Positions 34,564 through 43,330 of a DNA stretch of 64,000 nt are shown here, piece by piece. A program made the translations under genes and the position numbers. This stretch comes from Bacillota bacterium (GTDB lineage Bacteria; Bacillota; SHA-98; UBA4971), in NCBI GenBank assembly GCA_012842395.1, contig DUSX01000034.1:258375-322374 (forward strand), given 5' to 3'. Position 1 is the first letter of the stretch, and every line of letters begins with the position of its first letter. Below the pieces are notes generated by a model. The model was not told the DNA's origin. It saw only the letters and a program-made list of their open reading frames with translations, and did not search any database.

Positions 34564-35901
34564 TCACCCCTTTCGCTTCCGTGATCCGGTTTGTATGTCC
34601 ATAGGTGCCACGGACGTAAGAGCCTCGAACCCTGGGCGACCGGATAGCTCCTCCCACATGCTCTCCGACACCCAGATCCGTTCCAACTCAAGCGTGTTGC
34701 GAATTCGCACCACTCGTGCCTGCTCGGGTCTCACGCCTGTTACGGTTAGAAGGGCCAACGCCACCGCGTCGCGCGCCGTGGGTACCACGATGGGAAGCCG
34801 GGCCGACGCGAGCACCCGGGAAGTCACCGCGTTCGTGTACATCTGCACGAAGTCTATCCGGTCGAGCACGTCCTGCGTCGTGATGTCTGCGACGCCGATC
34901 CCGCTGGCGTTCCCATGGGCCTCCGCGGTGAGGCCGAGAACCACTATGCGTTGGGCCTGGAAGCCGCCAACGCCTGCCATTGTTGGCTCGGAATACCGGC
35001 CGGTCACGTTGGGGTCCATCCCGTCGCCACTGATGTCCTTGCCGATCTCGTCGACGACCAGCACATCACAGGAGTCGAACAGAAACCGCCCCATCTTCCG
35101 TCGAGCGATCTGCAGAAGCTCGGGCTCCCGCCGAAGGATGTCCTCGGCAGGCACGACCTCGATGAGCGCAACCTCGCCGGTGGCGTTCTCAACGGTAGCT
35201 ACGCCGAAGAGGACGCGCGTTCGTGCCAAGATGAGCCGGGCGGCCTCCGGAATGAGCTCAGGAAACCTGGAAAACCCCGCGGCATGGAGGCTCGTGGCGC
35301 CCACGTGTTTACCAAGGCCGATGGTGAGGATCTTCGCAAGTCCGCTCTCGATCGGACCACGAAAACACGTGTGAGGCTTGACGCGGTTGATGACGATCAC
35401 CCCGTCGGCCTCGTACGCCTCGCGGCCGAAGTACACCGGCACACCCGAGGTTAAGCGCCCCACCTCGACCACATCCATCGAGGCCCTCACCTCTATGCCT
35501 AGCGTGCGCTCGCTGATGCCGTAGTCGGCAAGGACTTGCCTCTGCCCCTCGGCCGTGGCACCACCGTGACTGCCCATCGCGGGGACGATGAAAGGACGGG
35601 CGCCGCGCGCGCGCACCGCCTCAGCCACGCTCGCCACTATCTCCGGGAGCCCCGCAAGGCCCCGGCTGCCCACCGCGATGGCAACGCGCCCGCCTTTACG
35701 TATCCTGGCCTCGACCCCCGACCGCGCCATCTTTTCGCTCAGGACTGAGCGAATGTCGGTGATCTTGCCACGCTCCAAGGGCTGACGCACCCACAGCCCC
35801 CTGGGCAACGGGACGTCAACGCCCGAAAAGCCTTCGGGTCGAAGCCCGGCGAGCGCCCCTTCCGCGTAAAGCCTCCGCACGACACACTCGTCCCTTTCCA
35901 T
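34564..35901 (-). CDS. LarA/DUF2088-family protein, candidate nickel-pincer sugar-acid racemase/epimerase
   Basis: 445 residues, the size of lactate racemase LarA (about 424). Seen: IRKGGRVAIAVGSRGLAGLPEI, VPAMGSHGGATAEGQRQVLADYGI, GVIVINRVKPHTCFRGPIESGLAKILTIGLGKHVGA. In LarA the corresponding segments carry the substrate His, a nickel-ligand His (PH) and the Lys that binds the pincer cofactor; His and Lys are both present here. LarA relatives include racemases or epimerases for several 2-hydroxy acids, and a D-gluconate 2-epimerase has been reported. Lying next to gluconokinase makes that the best guess, not a demonstrated activity. No larB/larC/larE in the window. Start at 35901 is not decided by a strong RBS. 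Confidence 0.72.
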   Translation of the reverse strand: MERDECVVRRLYAEGALAGLRPEGFSGVDVPLPRGLWVRQPLERGKITDIRSVLSEKMARSGVEARIRKGGRVAIAVGSRGLAGLPEIVASVAEAVRARGARPFIVPAMGSHGGATAEGQRQVLADYGISERTLGIEVRASMDVVEVGRLTSGVPVYFGREAYEADGVIVINRVKPHTCFRGPIESGLAKILTIGLGKHVGATSLHAAGFSRFPELIPEAARLILARTRVLFGVATVENATGEVALIEVVPAEDILRREPELLQIARRKMGRFLFDSCDVLVVDEIGKDISGDGMDPNVTGRYSEPTMAGVGGFQAQRIVVLGLTAEAHGNASGIGVADITTQDVLDRIDFVQMYTNAVTSRVLASARLPIVVPTARDAVALALLTVTGVRPEQARVVRIRNTLELERIWVSESMWEELSGRPGFEALTSVAPMDIQTGSRKRKG

Positions 35902-36121
35902 GACCGCGCCACGGCCTCCTGGCGAACGCCTGCCTCATCTGGCAGCCTAGTCGCCTCGTCCCTAGCCTCCCTGCTGTCCTGAGCGCATGCCCAGCTCGGG
36001 AGCCGCACCAGGGGGCTCCTGCAATGCGCCTTACGGGCGTGGGCGCCGCGAACGCAGGCCTCTGCCATCGTCGATGTATGGTTCCGAGCCGTCCCAGGTC
36101 GTTCCTTCAGTCCGCGCGCTC

Positions 36122-37741
36122 CTACTGTGGGTCGTCCTCCGCCAACAACCTCGCGTAAAGGGCCCTATGCCTTGCCAGCCCCTCCAAATAGCGGGCATGC
36201 CGGGCATCGTCTGGGGTGAAGATCCTTCCGAGTGCGGCCGGAGGGTCAGGGCCGTCTCCCAGCATCCCCATGGCGCGCAACGCAAGCAGCGCAGCGCCCC
36301 TCGCGGACGGTTCGGGTTCGCTCGACTGCACCACAGGCCGCCCCAGGACATCGGCCAATATCTGGAGCCACACGGCGATCCGGGAGGCTCCGCCGGAAGC
36401 GATGATCGTTCGGTTGTTCTCGCCAGCCGCCGGGAGCCTCGCGTATATCTCCGCGAATCGATAGGCTACCGCCTCTAGCCCTGCGCGCACTATCTCTTCA
36501 GGAGTGGTCGCCAGGCTCAGGCCCGAGATGGTGGCACGTGCGCCGGAATGCCATCCCGGGCTCCGTTCACCGGCGATGAACGGCAGGACCGTGAGAGAGT
36601 GGGAATCCGGCGCCACGTTGGCCACAGCCTCTTCCCACCCGGAATCCGCCGTGGCCTCCGCCTCTCCCCTCTCTGGCTCGAAGGAGAGACGAAGAACCCT
36701 CATGAACCACGCCAGGATGTTCCCGCCCTCGCTCAACGCCCCACCCACCAGGCTGCGGCGACGGTCCACTTTGTAAACCCAAAGCCCCGGCGTGATGCGG
36801 GGGTCACCGGCTTCCACCACCCGGAGTGCGCCACTCGTGCCGAGCGCAAGAGCCACATGCCGCGAGTCGTCCGCGCCGCTTCCAAGATTGTGGGCGGCGC
36901 CGTCACCTACGGCAGGAAACCACGGAACCGAAGCGAGCTCGGGCCAGCGCTTGTCGAAGGGCGGCCGAAGGCCAGCAAGAGGTTCGTCTACATCGACAAG
37001 GGGCGAGAGCTGGTCTGGCGTGACCCCGAGCGCATCGAGCAGCGAACCGTCCCATGCGAGGCGCGCGCGATCGAGAAGCCCGGTCCACGATGCCACTGAG
37101 TAACTGCACCGCGCCCGCCCGAAAAGCTTACACTCGAGGTACTCCCCGATGCTCACCCACCGTGCGATGCGTGTGAACACTTCAGGGCTCGTACGTTTGA
37201 ACCACGAAAGCCGCACCGTGAGATAGCTAGTGTGAAGAGGACATCCCGTCCGCTCATATACCTCGGCCCACGGAAGGGAGACGCGCAGCCTCGCTACATC
37301 CTCTTCGCCACGAGTGTCCGCCCAGGTGAAAAGAGGTGTGAGAGGTCGCCCACCGCGGTCGAGCCCACACACGCTGGACACAAACGTCGTCACGGCCACA
37401 CCACATATGGCCGCCGCCGCGCCCCGCGGCCCGTGGCCCGATAGAGCGCGGGCCCGTTCAAGTGTGCCGTCGACGCAACTCCACACGCTTTCTGCGAGCT
37501 CCACGATGTCTGCCTCGCTGGCGCCGCTTGCCGACACCCTAACCCTTGCAGGCGCCCGGGAGAGGGTCGCCGGCAGCACGCGGGCTCTGCTGTCCACCAG
37601 CATGCTCCGCACCGTCGACGTGCCCAGGTCGATCGCCAGGACGAACGGCGGCGCAGCTTCAGTCGGGTTGACGGCCTGCCCCGAGAGTTCTCGCGCATTT
37701 GACACGTGCGATACACCAGCTCCACGGCCTTGCGGGCCCAT
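36122..37741 (-). CDS. FGGY kinase, gluconokinase-like
   Basis: 539 residues. FGGY fold: LAIDLGTSTVRSMLVDS (phosphate 1), TWADTRGEEDVARL and RTGCPLHTSYLTVRLSWFK, which track the gluconokinase pattern (TWADNR, RTG.PIHP...K..W), SVASWTGLLDRARLAWD, then the second domain with LALGTSGALRV, LPFIAGERSPGW (FGGY signature area) and IIASGGASRIAVWLQILADVLGRPV. It has gluconokinase features rather than xylulokinase ones. ATG at 37741 lies 3 bp after the gntR-type stop. The 220 bp between it and the LarA-like gene show nothing. Confidence 0.85.
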   Translation of the reverse strand: MGPQGRGAGVSHVSNARELSGQAVNPTEAAPPFVLAIDLGTSTVRSMLVDSRARVLPATLSRAPARVRVSASGASEADIVELAESVWSCVDGTLERARALSGHGPRGAAAAICGVAVTTFVSSVCGLDRGGRPLTPLFTWADTRGEEDVARLRVSLPWAEVYERTGCPLHTSYLTVRLSWFKRTSPEVFTRIARWVSIGEYLECKLFGRARCSYSVASWTGLLDRARLAWDGSLLDALGVTPDQLSPLVDVDEPLAGLRPPFDKRWPELASVPWFPAVGDGAAHNLGSGADDSRHVALALGTSGALRVVEAGDPRITPGLWVYKVDRRRSLVGGALSEGGNILAWFMRVLRLSFEPERGEAEATADSGWEEAVANVAPDSHSLTVLPFIAGERSPGWHSGARATISGLSLATTPEEIVRAGLEAVAYRFAEIYARLPAAGENNRTIIASGGASRIAVWLQILADVLGRPVVQSSEPEPSARGAALLALRAMGMLGDGPDPPAALGRIFTPDDARHARYLEGLARHRALYARLLAEDDPQ

Positions 37742-37744
37742 CCG

Positions 37745-38428
37745 CTACCCGATATTCGCGGCAGGCTCCTTGGAGGCCGGACTCTTCATTCGGGTCATCT
37801 CCGCGACGATGGCCCGCCGAACCCCCTCGAGGTGACCTTGGAGAAGGCGTTGTGCCAAGGTCGCGTCGCCTTTCTGCATGGCCTCGAGGATGGCGATGTG
37901 TTCGTCGAGTGCCTCCTCAACACGCACGTTGAGGTTGCGCATGAGGTCTATGAGGGCCAGAATTCGCGCCGAGAGGTCGCGAAGGCGCTTGTTCCCCGCA
38001 GCGCGGATGATCTCCACGTGAAACTTGCGGTCCAGCCGCTCGAAAGCCCTCCGCTGCTCGTCGCCGCCGAGCGAGCGGAGAGCCTTCGTCTCCTCCAGCA
38101 AGGCGGTAACGTCCGACGGTCGCATTTCTTTCATGGCGCGGCGGAGGGCGTACAGCTCGATCATCTCGCGGATGTCCGCGATTTCCTCCACATCCTGAAC
38201 CGACAACTCAACCACGTAGTACCCGACGCGCGGTGCGAGCATCACGAGACCCTCTTCGACAAGCGCGTTCAGGGCGTCCCTCACCGGTGTGCGGCTCACG
38301 CCGAAGCGTTCCGCAAGGGAGTCTACGGCGAGGCGGGTGCCCGGGGGGAGCCGCAGAGAGACGATGTCTTCGCGCAGGATGCCTCGTATTTGCTCAACAA
38401 GGCTTGTGCTCACTATGCGTTCGTCCAT
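37745..38428 (-). CDS. GntR-family regulator, FadR subfamily (FCD domain)
   Basis: 227 residues. Winged helix at about 10-75 (IREDIVSLRLPPGTRL-type region, LAERFGVSRTPVRDALNALVEEGLV) followed by an all-helical FCD effector domain at about 85-215 (EIADIREMIELYALRRA, FHVEIIRAAGNKRL, DEHIAILEAMQKGDATLAQRLLQGHLEG), which usually binds a carboxylate through a metal. First gene of the sugar-acid island and next to the gluconokinase-like gene, so it is the probable repressor of the island. Confidence 0.93.
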   Translation of the reverse strand: MDERIVSTSLVEQIRGILREDIVSLRLPPGTRLAVDSLAERFGVSRTPVRDALNALVEEGLVMLAPRVGYYVVELSVQDVEEIADIREMIELYALRRAMKEMRPSDVTALLEETKALRSLGGDEQRRAFERLDRKFHVEIIRAAGNKRLRDLSARILALIDLMRNLNVRVEEALDEHIAILEAMQKGDATLAQRLLQGHLEGVRRAIVAEMTRMKSPASKEPAANIG

Positions 38429-38444
38429 TTCTCACCACCGAATA

Positions 38445-38463
38445 TAATATATCACATATTATC
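38445..38463 (-). promoter_or_regulatory. AT-rich dyad upstream of the GntR-type regulator
   Basis: ATAATATATCACATATTAT is a perfect inverted repeat with 7-base arms and a 5-base spacer, 17 bp before the regulator's ATG. It stands out in GC-rich surroundings and is well placed for autoregulation; the AT tract also overlaps the likely promoter. The remaining gap to 38839 (about 375 bp) holds nothing I can support. Confidence 0.5.
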
Positions 38464-38839
38464 CATCAGCTCAACTATCCATCCAGCAGTTCCCGAGAGC
38501 CACCGGCAGCCCCCTGTCCAGGCGTTGGCTTGCGCCACGCGCAGGTCATTTCAGCTCCGGAAAGCGCCGCCACTCTTGCCGGTATCGCCCGAGCCACGCT
38601 TCGACACCGTGGCCCGTCCTGTCGCCGCAGGCCTCAATCTCGTTCAACACCGTCACGACACGTGCCTCCCCTTGGATCCTCGGTCTCGCGCCGGGGCAGC
38701 TCTTCGCATGCCTTCGGAGCCCCTGGCGACCGGGCGGTCTCCGGAGGATAGCTCGTGCGGGCTTTCCATGGACCTTCATGGACCAGCCAGCGGGCTCGGC
38801 GGTTGCTCATCCTAGAAATGGCCGCGCGCGGCCGATTCC

Positions 38840-39613
38840 CTAAAGCAAGCCTTTTCTCGCTAGGCGCTCCCTGACGACGCTTTCGAAGTCGTCCAATCCT
38901 ACAGGCCCTGAGAACACAGGCGCGCCATCGATATACAGGTTCTCCTCGCCGAACTCGAGCGCTTCGTCGCGCGTGTGGATGACGTGCTCCGCAGTGGTGA
39001 CTTTATCCGAGATGGACCTCGCCAAAGCAAGGCGTGTCCGGTAGTAGTGGATGATCCATGGACACCTCGCATTGAACACGGCCTCCACCTTCACCTCGCC
39101 CGCGGAGGGCGCGAGGTCCCTCGCCACCTGCACCAACGCGACCCGGGCGTCCGCACCGCCCGCGCGCAACAGCAAGAACCCCGGGTCGCTCCGCTGCGCC
39201 ACGGTAAAGCCGAACTTCTCGAAGAACCCAACAGGCATCCAGTCCGGGTACGTGAGCACCGCAAGTCCGCGTGCATGCCCTGAAGCCTTCAGCGCAAGCT
39301 CCATGAGAGCCCTTGCGATTCCCAGGCCCCTCGCATTCTCGAGAACCCACAAGCACCTGAGAACCCAGAGGCCATCTCCTTCCAGCGGCAGGGGCGCAGC
39401 CTCGATGGGCATCACCTCAACGCGACCGACCGGCTCTCCGCCGAGGAAAGCCCCAAACACCCTGGCGCCCATCGCCGCCGCGCGCCTCTGAGCCGAAACG
39501 CTCTCCTCAAGGAGCCTCGAGACTTCGTCAGAGCCGACCCCGGGCGGCACGCACATCACGTTCAAATCGTGGACCTCTTCAGGGAGGATCTCATGGATTC
39601 TGACGTGAGCCAT
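38840..39613 (-). CDS. GNAT acetyltransferase with YoaP-like C-terminal domain
   Basis: 257 residues. GNAT core at about 1-145: VFGAFLGGEPVGRVEV, then the acetyl-CoA loop WVLENARGLGIARALMELAL, and PVGFFEKFGFTV. The C-terminal half (NARCPWIIHYYRTRL, IDGAPVFSGPVGLDDFESVVRERL) matches the thioredoxin-like tail seen in YoaP-type GNAT proteins. Acceptor unknown. ATG at 39613 has AGGAGG eight bases upstream and is preferred over 39712. Confidence 0.88.
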   Translation of the reverse strand: MAHVRIHEILPEEVHDLNVMCVPPGVGSDEVSRLLEESVSAQRRAAAMGARVFGAFLGGEPVGRVEVMPIEAAPLPLEGDGLWVLRCLWVLENARGLGIARALMELALKASGHARGLAVLTYPDWMPVGFFEKFGFTVAQRSDPGFLLLRAGGADARVALVQVARDLAPSAGEVKVEAVFNARCPWIIHYYRTRLALARSISDKVTTAEHVIHTRDEALEFGEENLYIDGAPVFSGPVGLDDFESVVRERLARKGLL

Positions 39614-39974
39614 GCGCATCACCTCCTGTGCGATGGCCGGCTTCCCGCTCTCCCGGGGTCCCCGGTCCCCACGTTGCGCCTTCCTCGTGGGGCTCTTCTG
39701 CAAATCGATCATGAGCCGCGCGGCTGCCTTCTCGCACGAGCGGCCTCACGAAGCAGCAAGCCGGCGCACGTATGGAATTCCCCACGAACATGGAGAACTC
39801 CTTGCGCGCGACACACGCGACCGCGACAGCATAGCCAGGCGGTTGCTGGGAACGCTACGTTCCGAGGCGGAGAGGTGGTTTCGCAGCCCCGTTCCGCACC
39901 CGACGAAGCATCCCGGACGGAAACGACGCACCGCCAATACGACGGCCAATACGATAGGCAGAGGTGTTCCAAGG
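39614..39974. other. Divergent intergenic region between the GNAT gene and the PBP
   Basis: 361 bp. It holds a perfect small dyad GGAACG-CTA-CGTTCC at 39849-39863 and two direct copies of GCCAATACGA at 39933-39942 and 39945-39954, just upstream of the PBP RBS. No confident promoter hexamers were found on either strand. Confidence 0.45.
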
Positions 39975-41678
39975 TTGCCCGAGAAAACCTCCCTGCGCGT
40001 GTGCGGCCTCGCCCGCATCTTCCTCGTGGTTTTCAGCGTCCTCGTGGCGAGGATGGCCTTCGTCCAGCTGGTCATCGGCGAAGACCTTGCCGAACGGTGC
40101 CGCGACCAACGCGCGCTGGCGCTCGCCACGATGCCCGTGCGCGGCGCGATCTACGACCGCAACATGCGTGTGCTCGCAGGGGACTTCAAAAAGCCTGCCG
40201 TGGTGGTGTTTCCCGGATCGGTGAAGTCGCTCGAGAGCGTTGCTGGAATGGTGGCCGAGGTGGCGGGCGCGCCGACGGGCCGGGTCCTGTCGCGCCTGAG
40301 CTCCCCGGCACCGTTCCTGGTCCCCGCGGGGATCCTGTCCTCTCCCGCGTTCGCCGCGACCAGTCCGGCAGCCCCCTATACGGAGGCGCTCCGCGACCCT
40401 GGGGTCGTGGTGGTTGAGCAACCCGTGCGCTATGATCCCGAGGGGATCGGCGCACACGTCATCGGCTACGTCGATCCCTCCGGCAGGCACGGTATGTCGG
40501 GCGTGGAAGCGCTCCTCGACCGGTACCTGAGCGGCGAAGACGAAGCCAAGGTAGCGGTTTTCACGGACGCGAAGGGCGCTCCCCTCCGAGGCCTGGGAGT
40601 CCGGTGGTTGCCCGGAAAGCCCGCCCGGGCCGGCGTGAGGCTGACGATCGACCGGGATATCCAGGCCCTCGTTGAACAGGTCATGGACGACACGATCAAG
40701 CGCGGCGCTGTCGTGGTGATGGACCCCAGATCGGGCGACGTGCTCGCCATGGCGAGTCGACCCACCTTCCGACCGGATGACATAGCGACAGCCATGAAGG
40801 ATCCGGCGTCACCCCTTGTAAACCGCGCGCTCAGCGCGTACCCGCCCGGCTCGGTGTTCAAGGTGGTCGTGGCCGCGGCCGCTCTGGAGGCTGGAACCGC
40901 CTCGCTGAGAGACACCTTCCACGACGCCGGTTACGTGGATGTCGGTGGTGTCAGGTTCAAGTGTCATTCATACGAGCAAGGCGGCCACGGAGACATCACG
41001 TTCCTTGACGCCATGGCATACTCGTGCAACACCGCTTTCATCGCGACCGCCCTCCGCGTGGGCGCACCACGTCTCGTAGACCTCGCGCAGCGGCTGGGGC
41101 TGGGAGCCACAACGGGAATCGCTCTCCCCGGCGAACAGGCCGGCGTCCTTCCGGACGCGCGATCCATGTCCCTACAGGACGTCGCGAACCTCGCGATAGG
41201 CCAGGGGCGCATCACCGTGACTCCTCTGCAAGTCGCCGTGATGATGTCGGCCGTGGCAAACGGCGGGCTCGTCCGCAGGCCGAGGCTGGTGATGGAGATC
41301 GTGCCTTCCGACCCCTCTGCCAGTCAGATGGCCGCCCGCACCATCCGGCCTGAGGATCCGGTACGTGTTCTCTCCGAAGACACGTGCCATCAGCTCGTTT
41401 TCATGCTCGAGACGGTTACCAGGTGGGGGACAGGAACGGCGGCCTGGGTAGCGGAGGGCGGCTCGTGCGGGAAGACCGGCTCCGCCGAAACCGGAAAGGT
41501 AGACGGCACGGGTTCACCTTTGGCCCATGCGTGGTTTGCGGGCTTTGCCCCGCTCTCCGAGCCGAGGCTCGTCATCGTCGTGTTCGTGGAGGAAGGCATG
41601 TCCGGCGGCAAGACCGCCGCACCAGTATTCGCCCGCATCGCAAATGGCGCGCTCAAGCTCTATCCCGCCGCGAAATGA
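39975..41678 (+). CDS. Class B penicillin-binding protein (transpeptidase)
   Basis: 567 residues. One N-terminal transmembrane helix (GLARIFLVVFSVLVARMAFV), dimerisation domain (MPVRGAIYDRNMRVLA), then the transpeptidase: YPPGSVFKVV (SxxK with catalytic Ser), MAYSCNTAF (SxN) and SCGKTGSAET (KTG). No PASTA repeats, so unlike classical SpoVD; closer to short PBP2/PbpA-type enzymes that may work with a SEDS partner elsewhere. TTG at 39975 behind AGAGGTG is preferred, because the 121 codons upstream in this frame look non-coding. Confidence 0.92.
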   Translation: MPEKTSLRVCGLARIFLVVFSVLVARMAFVQLVIGEDLAERCRDQRALALATMPVRGAIYDRNMRVLAGDFKKPAVVVFPGSVKSLESVAGMVAEVAGAPTGRVLSRLSSPAPFLVPAGILSSPAFAATSPAAPYTEALRDPGVVVVEQPVRYDPEGIGAHVIGYVDPSGRHGMSGVEALLDRYLSGEDEAKVAVFTDAKGAPLRGLGVRWLPGKPARAGVRLTIDRDIQALVEQVMDDTIKRGAVVVMDPRSGDVLAMASRPTFRPDDIATAMKDPASPLVNRALSAYPPGSVFKVVVAAAALEAGTASLRDTFHDAGYVDVGGVRFKCHSYEQGGHGDITFLDAMAYSCNTAFIATALRVGAPRLVDLAQRLGLGATTGIALPGEQAGVLPDARSMSLQDVANLAIGQGRITVTPLQVAVMMSAVANGGLVRRPRLVMEIVPSDPSASQMAARTIRPEDPVRVLSEDTCHQLVFMLETVTRWGTGTAAWVAEGGSCGKTGSAETGKVDGTGSPLAHAWFAGFAPLSEPRLVIVVFVEEGMSGGKTAAPVFARIANGALKLYPAAK

Positions 41679-41702
41679 AACGGTCGTGCGCGCCACCCGG
41701 CC

Positions 41703-42857
41703 CTATCGAGCCTGGGTTTTGTCCTGGCGGCGCAGGAGGGCAAGAGCCCGTTGGTGTTCACTGAAAGTGCGACTGAAGACGTGGCCGCCATGCTCGTCGG
41801 CGGCGAAGTAGAGGTAGTCTACATCAGCGGGGTGAAGCGCGGCCTGGATCGAAGAAAGCCCCGGCGAGGAGATGGGGCCTGGGGGAAGGCCCGGCACAAC
41901 GTACGTGTTGTAGGGTGAGTCCACCCTGAGGTCCTCGTATGACAGGCGCTCTTTCCATGTGCCGAGCGCGTACTGAACCGTGGCGCAGGACTGAAGCGGC
42001 ATATGCCGTTTAAGCCTGTTGTAGAAGACCGCGGCCACGATGGGCCTGTCGCTCGGGATCCGCGCCTCCCTCTCGACTATGGATGCTATCGTGACAACCC
42101 CGTGCAAGCCTAGGGCCTTGGCAGCATCGGAGACGCCGTCCTTGTCGAACTCCGGCAGCACCAACTCGGCGAAGCGTCTCACCATCGCGGCGATGATGGT
42201 TTCTTCGGGGACTCCCGACTCAACCTCGTACGTGTCGGGAAAGAGGTAACCCTCTAGATTGCCCGAGAATTCCCTGCCTCCCGCCTGGACAGAAAAACCT
42301 TTCACCTCGCCCCTGGCAAGCGCCAGGAATCTCTCGCGAGACGCGAGCCCCTTGGCCTCCAGCAAGCCCGCGATCTCGGCGACGTCGTAGCCTTCGGGAA
42401 CCGTGAACCGGACACGCTCCACCCGCCCCTCTGCCAGCACGCGGAGGATCCCAAACACACCCATGCGGGAGCTCAACCGGTACAAGCCCGCCTTGAGCTT
42501 GTCTTGAACGCCTGACATTCGCGCCACAGCGTCAAATGCCACTCCGGATCTGACGAGTCCCTTTTCAACCAGTATGTCGGCGATCCTCGACGAAGTGAGC
42601 CCCCGTTCGATTCGCACCTGGACCGCCTCGCCCGACCCAAATGGGAGTACAAGGAAAAGGGCCCACGCAAGGCCAAGCACGACGGGCACACACACAAAAG
42701 CAACCACGCGCCACATCTTTCGCCGGCCCTTCGCAGCAGATGTGGCGAGGTTCGTCTCGAGCCTCGCCTTCGGGCGCCTCGCCCGCCAGGCACTCAAGAA
42801 AGATGGGGCGAAAACGCCTCCCCGTCTGCCTTGCCTTCCCTGGACCCCGCCTCTCAC
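41703..42857 (-). CDS. mltG: Endolytic peptidoglycan transglycosylase MltG
   Basis: 384 residues from GTG at 42857. Transmembrane helix at about 48-72 (MWRVVAFVCVPVVLGLAWALFLVLP), LysM-like segment, then the YceG catalytic domain: IASIVEREARIPSDRPIVAAVFYNRL (catalytic Glu), MPLQSCATVQYALG, YNTYVVPGLPPGPISSPGLSSIQAAL and DVDYLYFAADEHGGHVFSRTFSEH. Cuts nascent glycan strands and releases them from the lipid carrier. The start is uncertain, since up to 47 residues before the helix are low complexity. Confidence 0.95.
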   Translation of the reverse strand: MRGGVQGRQGRRGGVFAPSFLSAWRARRPKARLETNLATSAAKGRRKMWRVVAFVCVPVVLGLAWALFLVLPFGSGEAVQVRIERGLTSSRIADILVEKGLVRSGVAFDAVARMSGVQDKLKAGLYRLSSRMGVFGILRVLAEGRVERVRFTVPEGYDVAEIAGLLEAKGLASRERFLALARGEVKGFSVQAGGREFSGNLEGYLFPDTYEVESGVPEETIIAAMVRRFAELVLPEFDKDGVSDAAKALGLHGVVTIASIVEREARIPSDRPIVAAVFYNRLKRHMPLQSCATVQYALGTWKERLSYEDLRVDSPYNTYVVPGLPPGPISSPGLSSIQAALHPADVDYLYFAADEHGGHVFSRTFSEHQRALALLRRQDKTQAR

Positions 42858-42875
42858 ACCATCACATTCCCAAGA

Positions 42876-43226
42876 CTAGTCTTCGTCCTCGTCTTCGTCC
42901 TCGCCCTCATCTTCGTCGTCTTCGGCATCTTCATCCTCGTCTTCGTCCTCTTCGCAGACATCCTCGAGGTCTGCGCAGATCGCGCTGGTCACCTTCTCGT
43001 ACTCGTCATCATCCAGGTCAACCAATACCTCCTCGCCGTCCTCGTCGGTCTCCACCCGGAAGATGCAAGCCTCAACTTCTTCGTCGTCCTCCGCCTCGCT
43101 GTCCGCATCCTCGGGGACCAGGATGACGTAAGTGTTTCCGTCGAGCTCCATGACATCCTCCACGGAGAAGCTCTCTTCTTCGCCGTCCTCGTACACAAGG
43201 GTTATGACATCATCGATCTCTGGCAC
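42876..43226 (-). CDS. DUF1292 protein with long acidic tail
   Basis: 116 residues from the GTG at 43226, which has AGAGGTGG close upstream (another in-frame GTG at 43235). DUF1292 core: IDDVITLVYEDGEEESFSVEDVMELDGNTYVILVPED in outline, then ACIFRVETDEDGEEVLVDLDDDEYEKV. The last 25 residues are almost only Asp and Glu, encoded by an imperfect GAC-GAG-GAT repeat. Usual neighbour of ruvX and mltG in Firmicutes; biochemical role unknown. Confidence 0.9.
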   Translation of the reverse strand: MPEIDDVITLVYEDGEEESFSVEDVMELDGNTYVILVPEDADSEAEDDEEVEACIFRVETDEDGEEVLVDLDDDEYEKVTSAICADLEDVCEEDEDEDEDAEDDEDEGEDEDEDED

Positions 43227-43330
43227 TTGGGCCACCTCTCTTTCACATCCGAGTGTATCCGTACCGCGTCGTGGGGTCAATGCCCACTTCGCCTGCTGTC
43301 AGCCGCTATGCTCTCCATGCGGACATGCTT

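Noticed and set aside
38546-38779. 77-codon minus-strand open frame in the gap upstream of the GntR-type gene
   Set aside because: No RBS, Arg/Pro-rich, no neighbour coupling; treated as non-coding.
37706-38815. 369-codon open frame on the plus strand
   Set aside because: Antisense to the GntR-type gene and running into the empty gap; translation has no domain.
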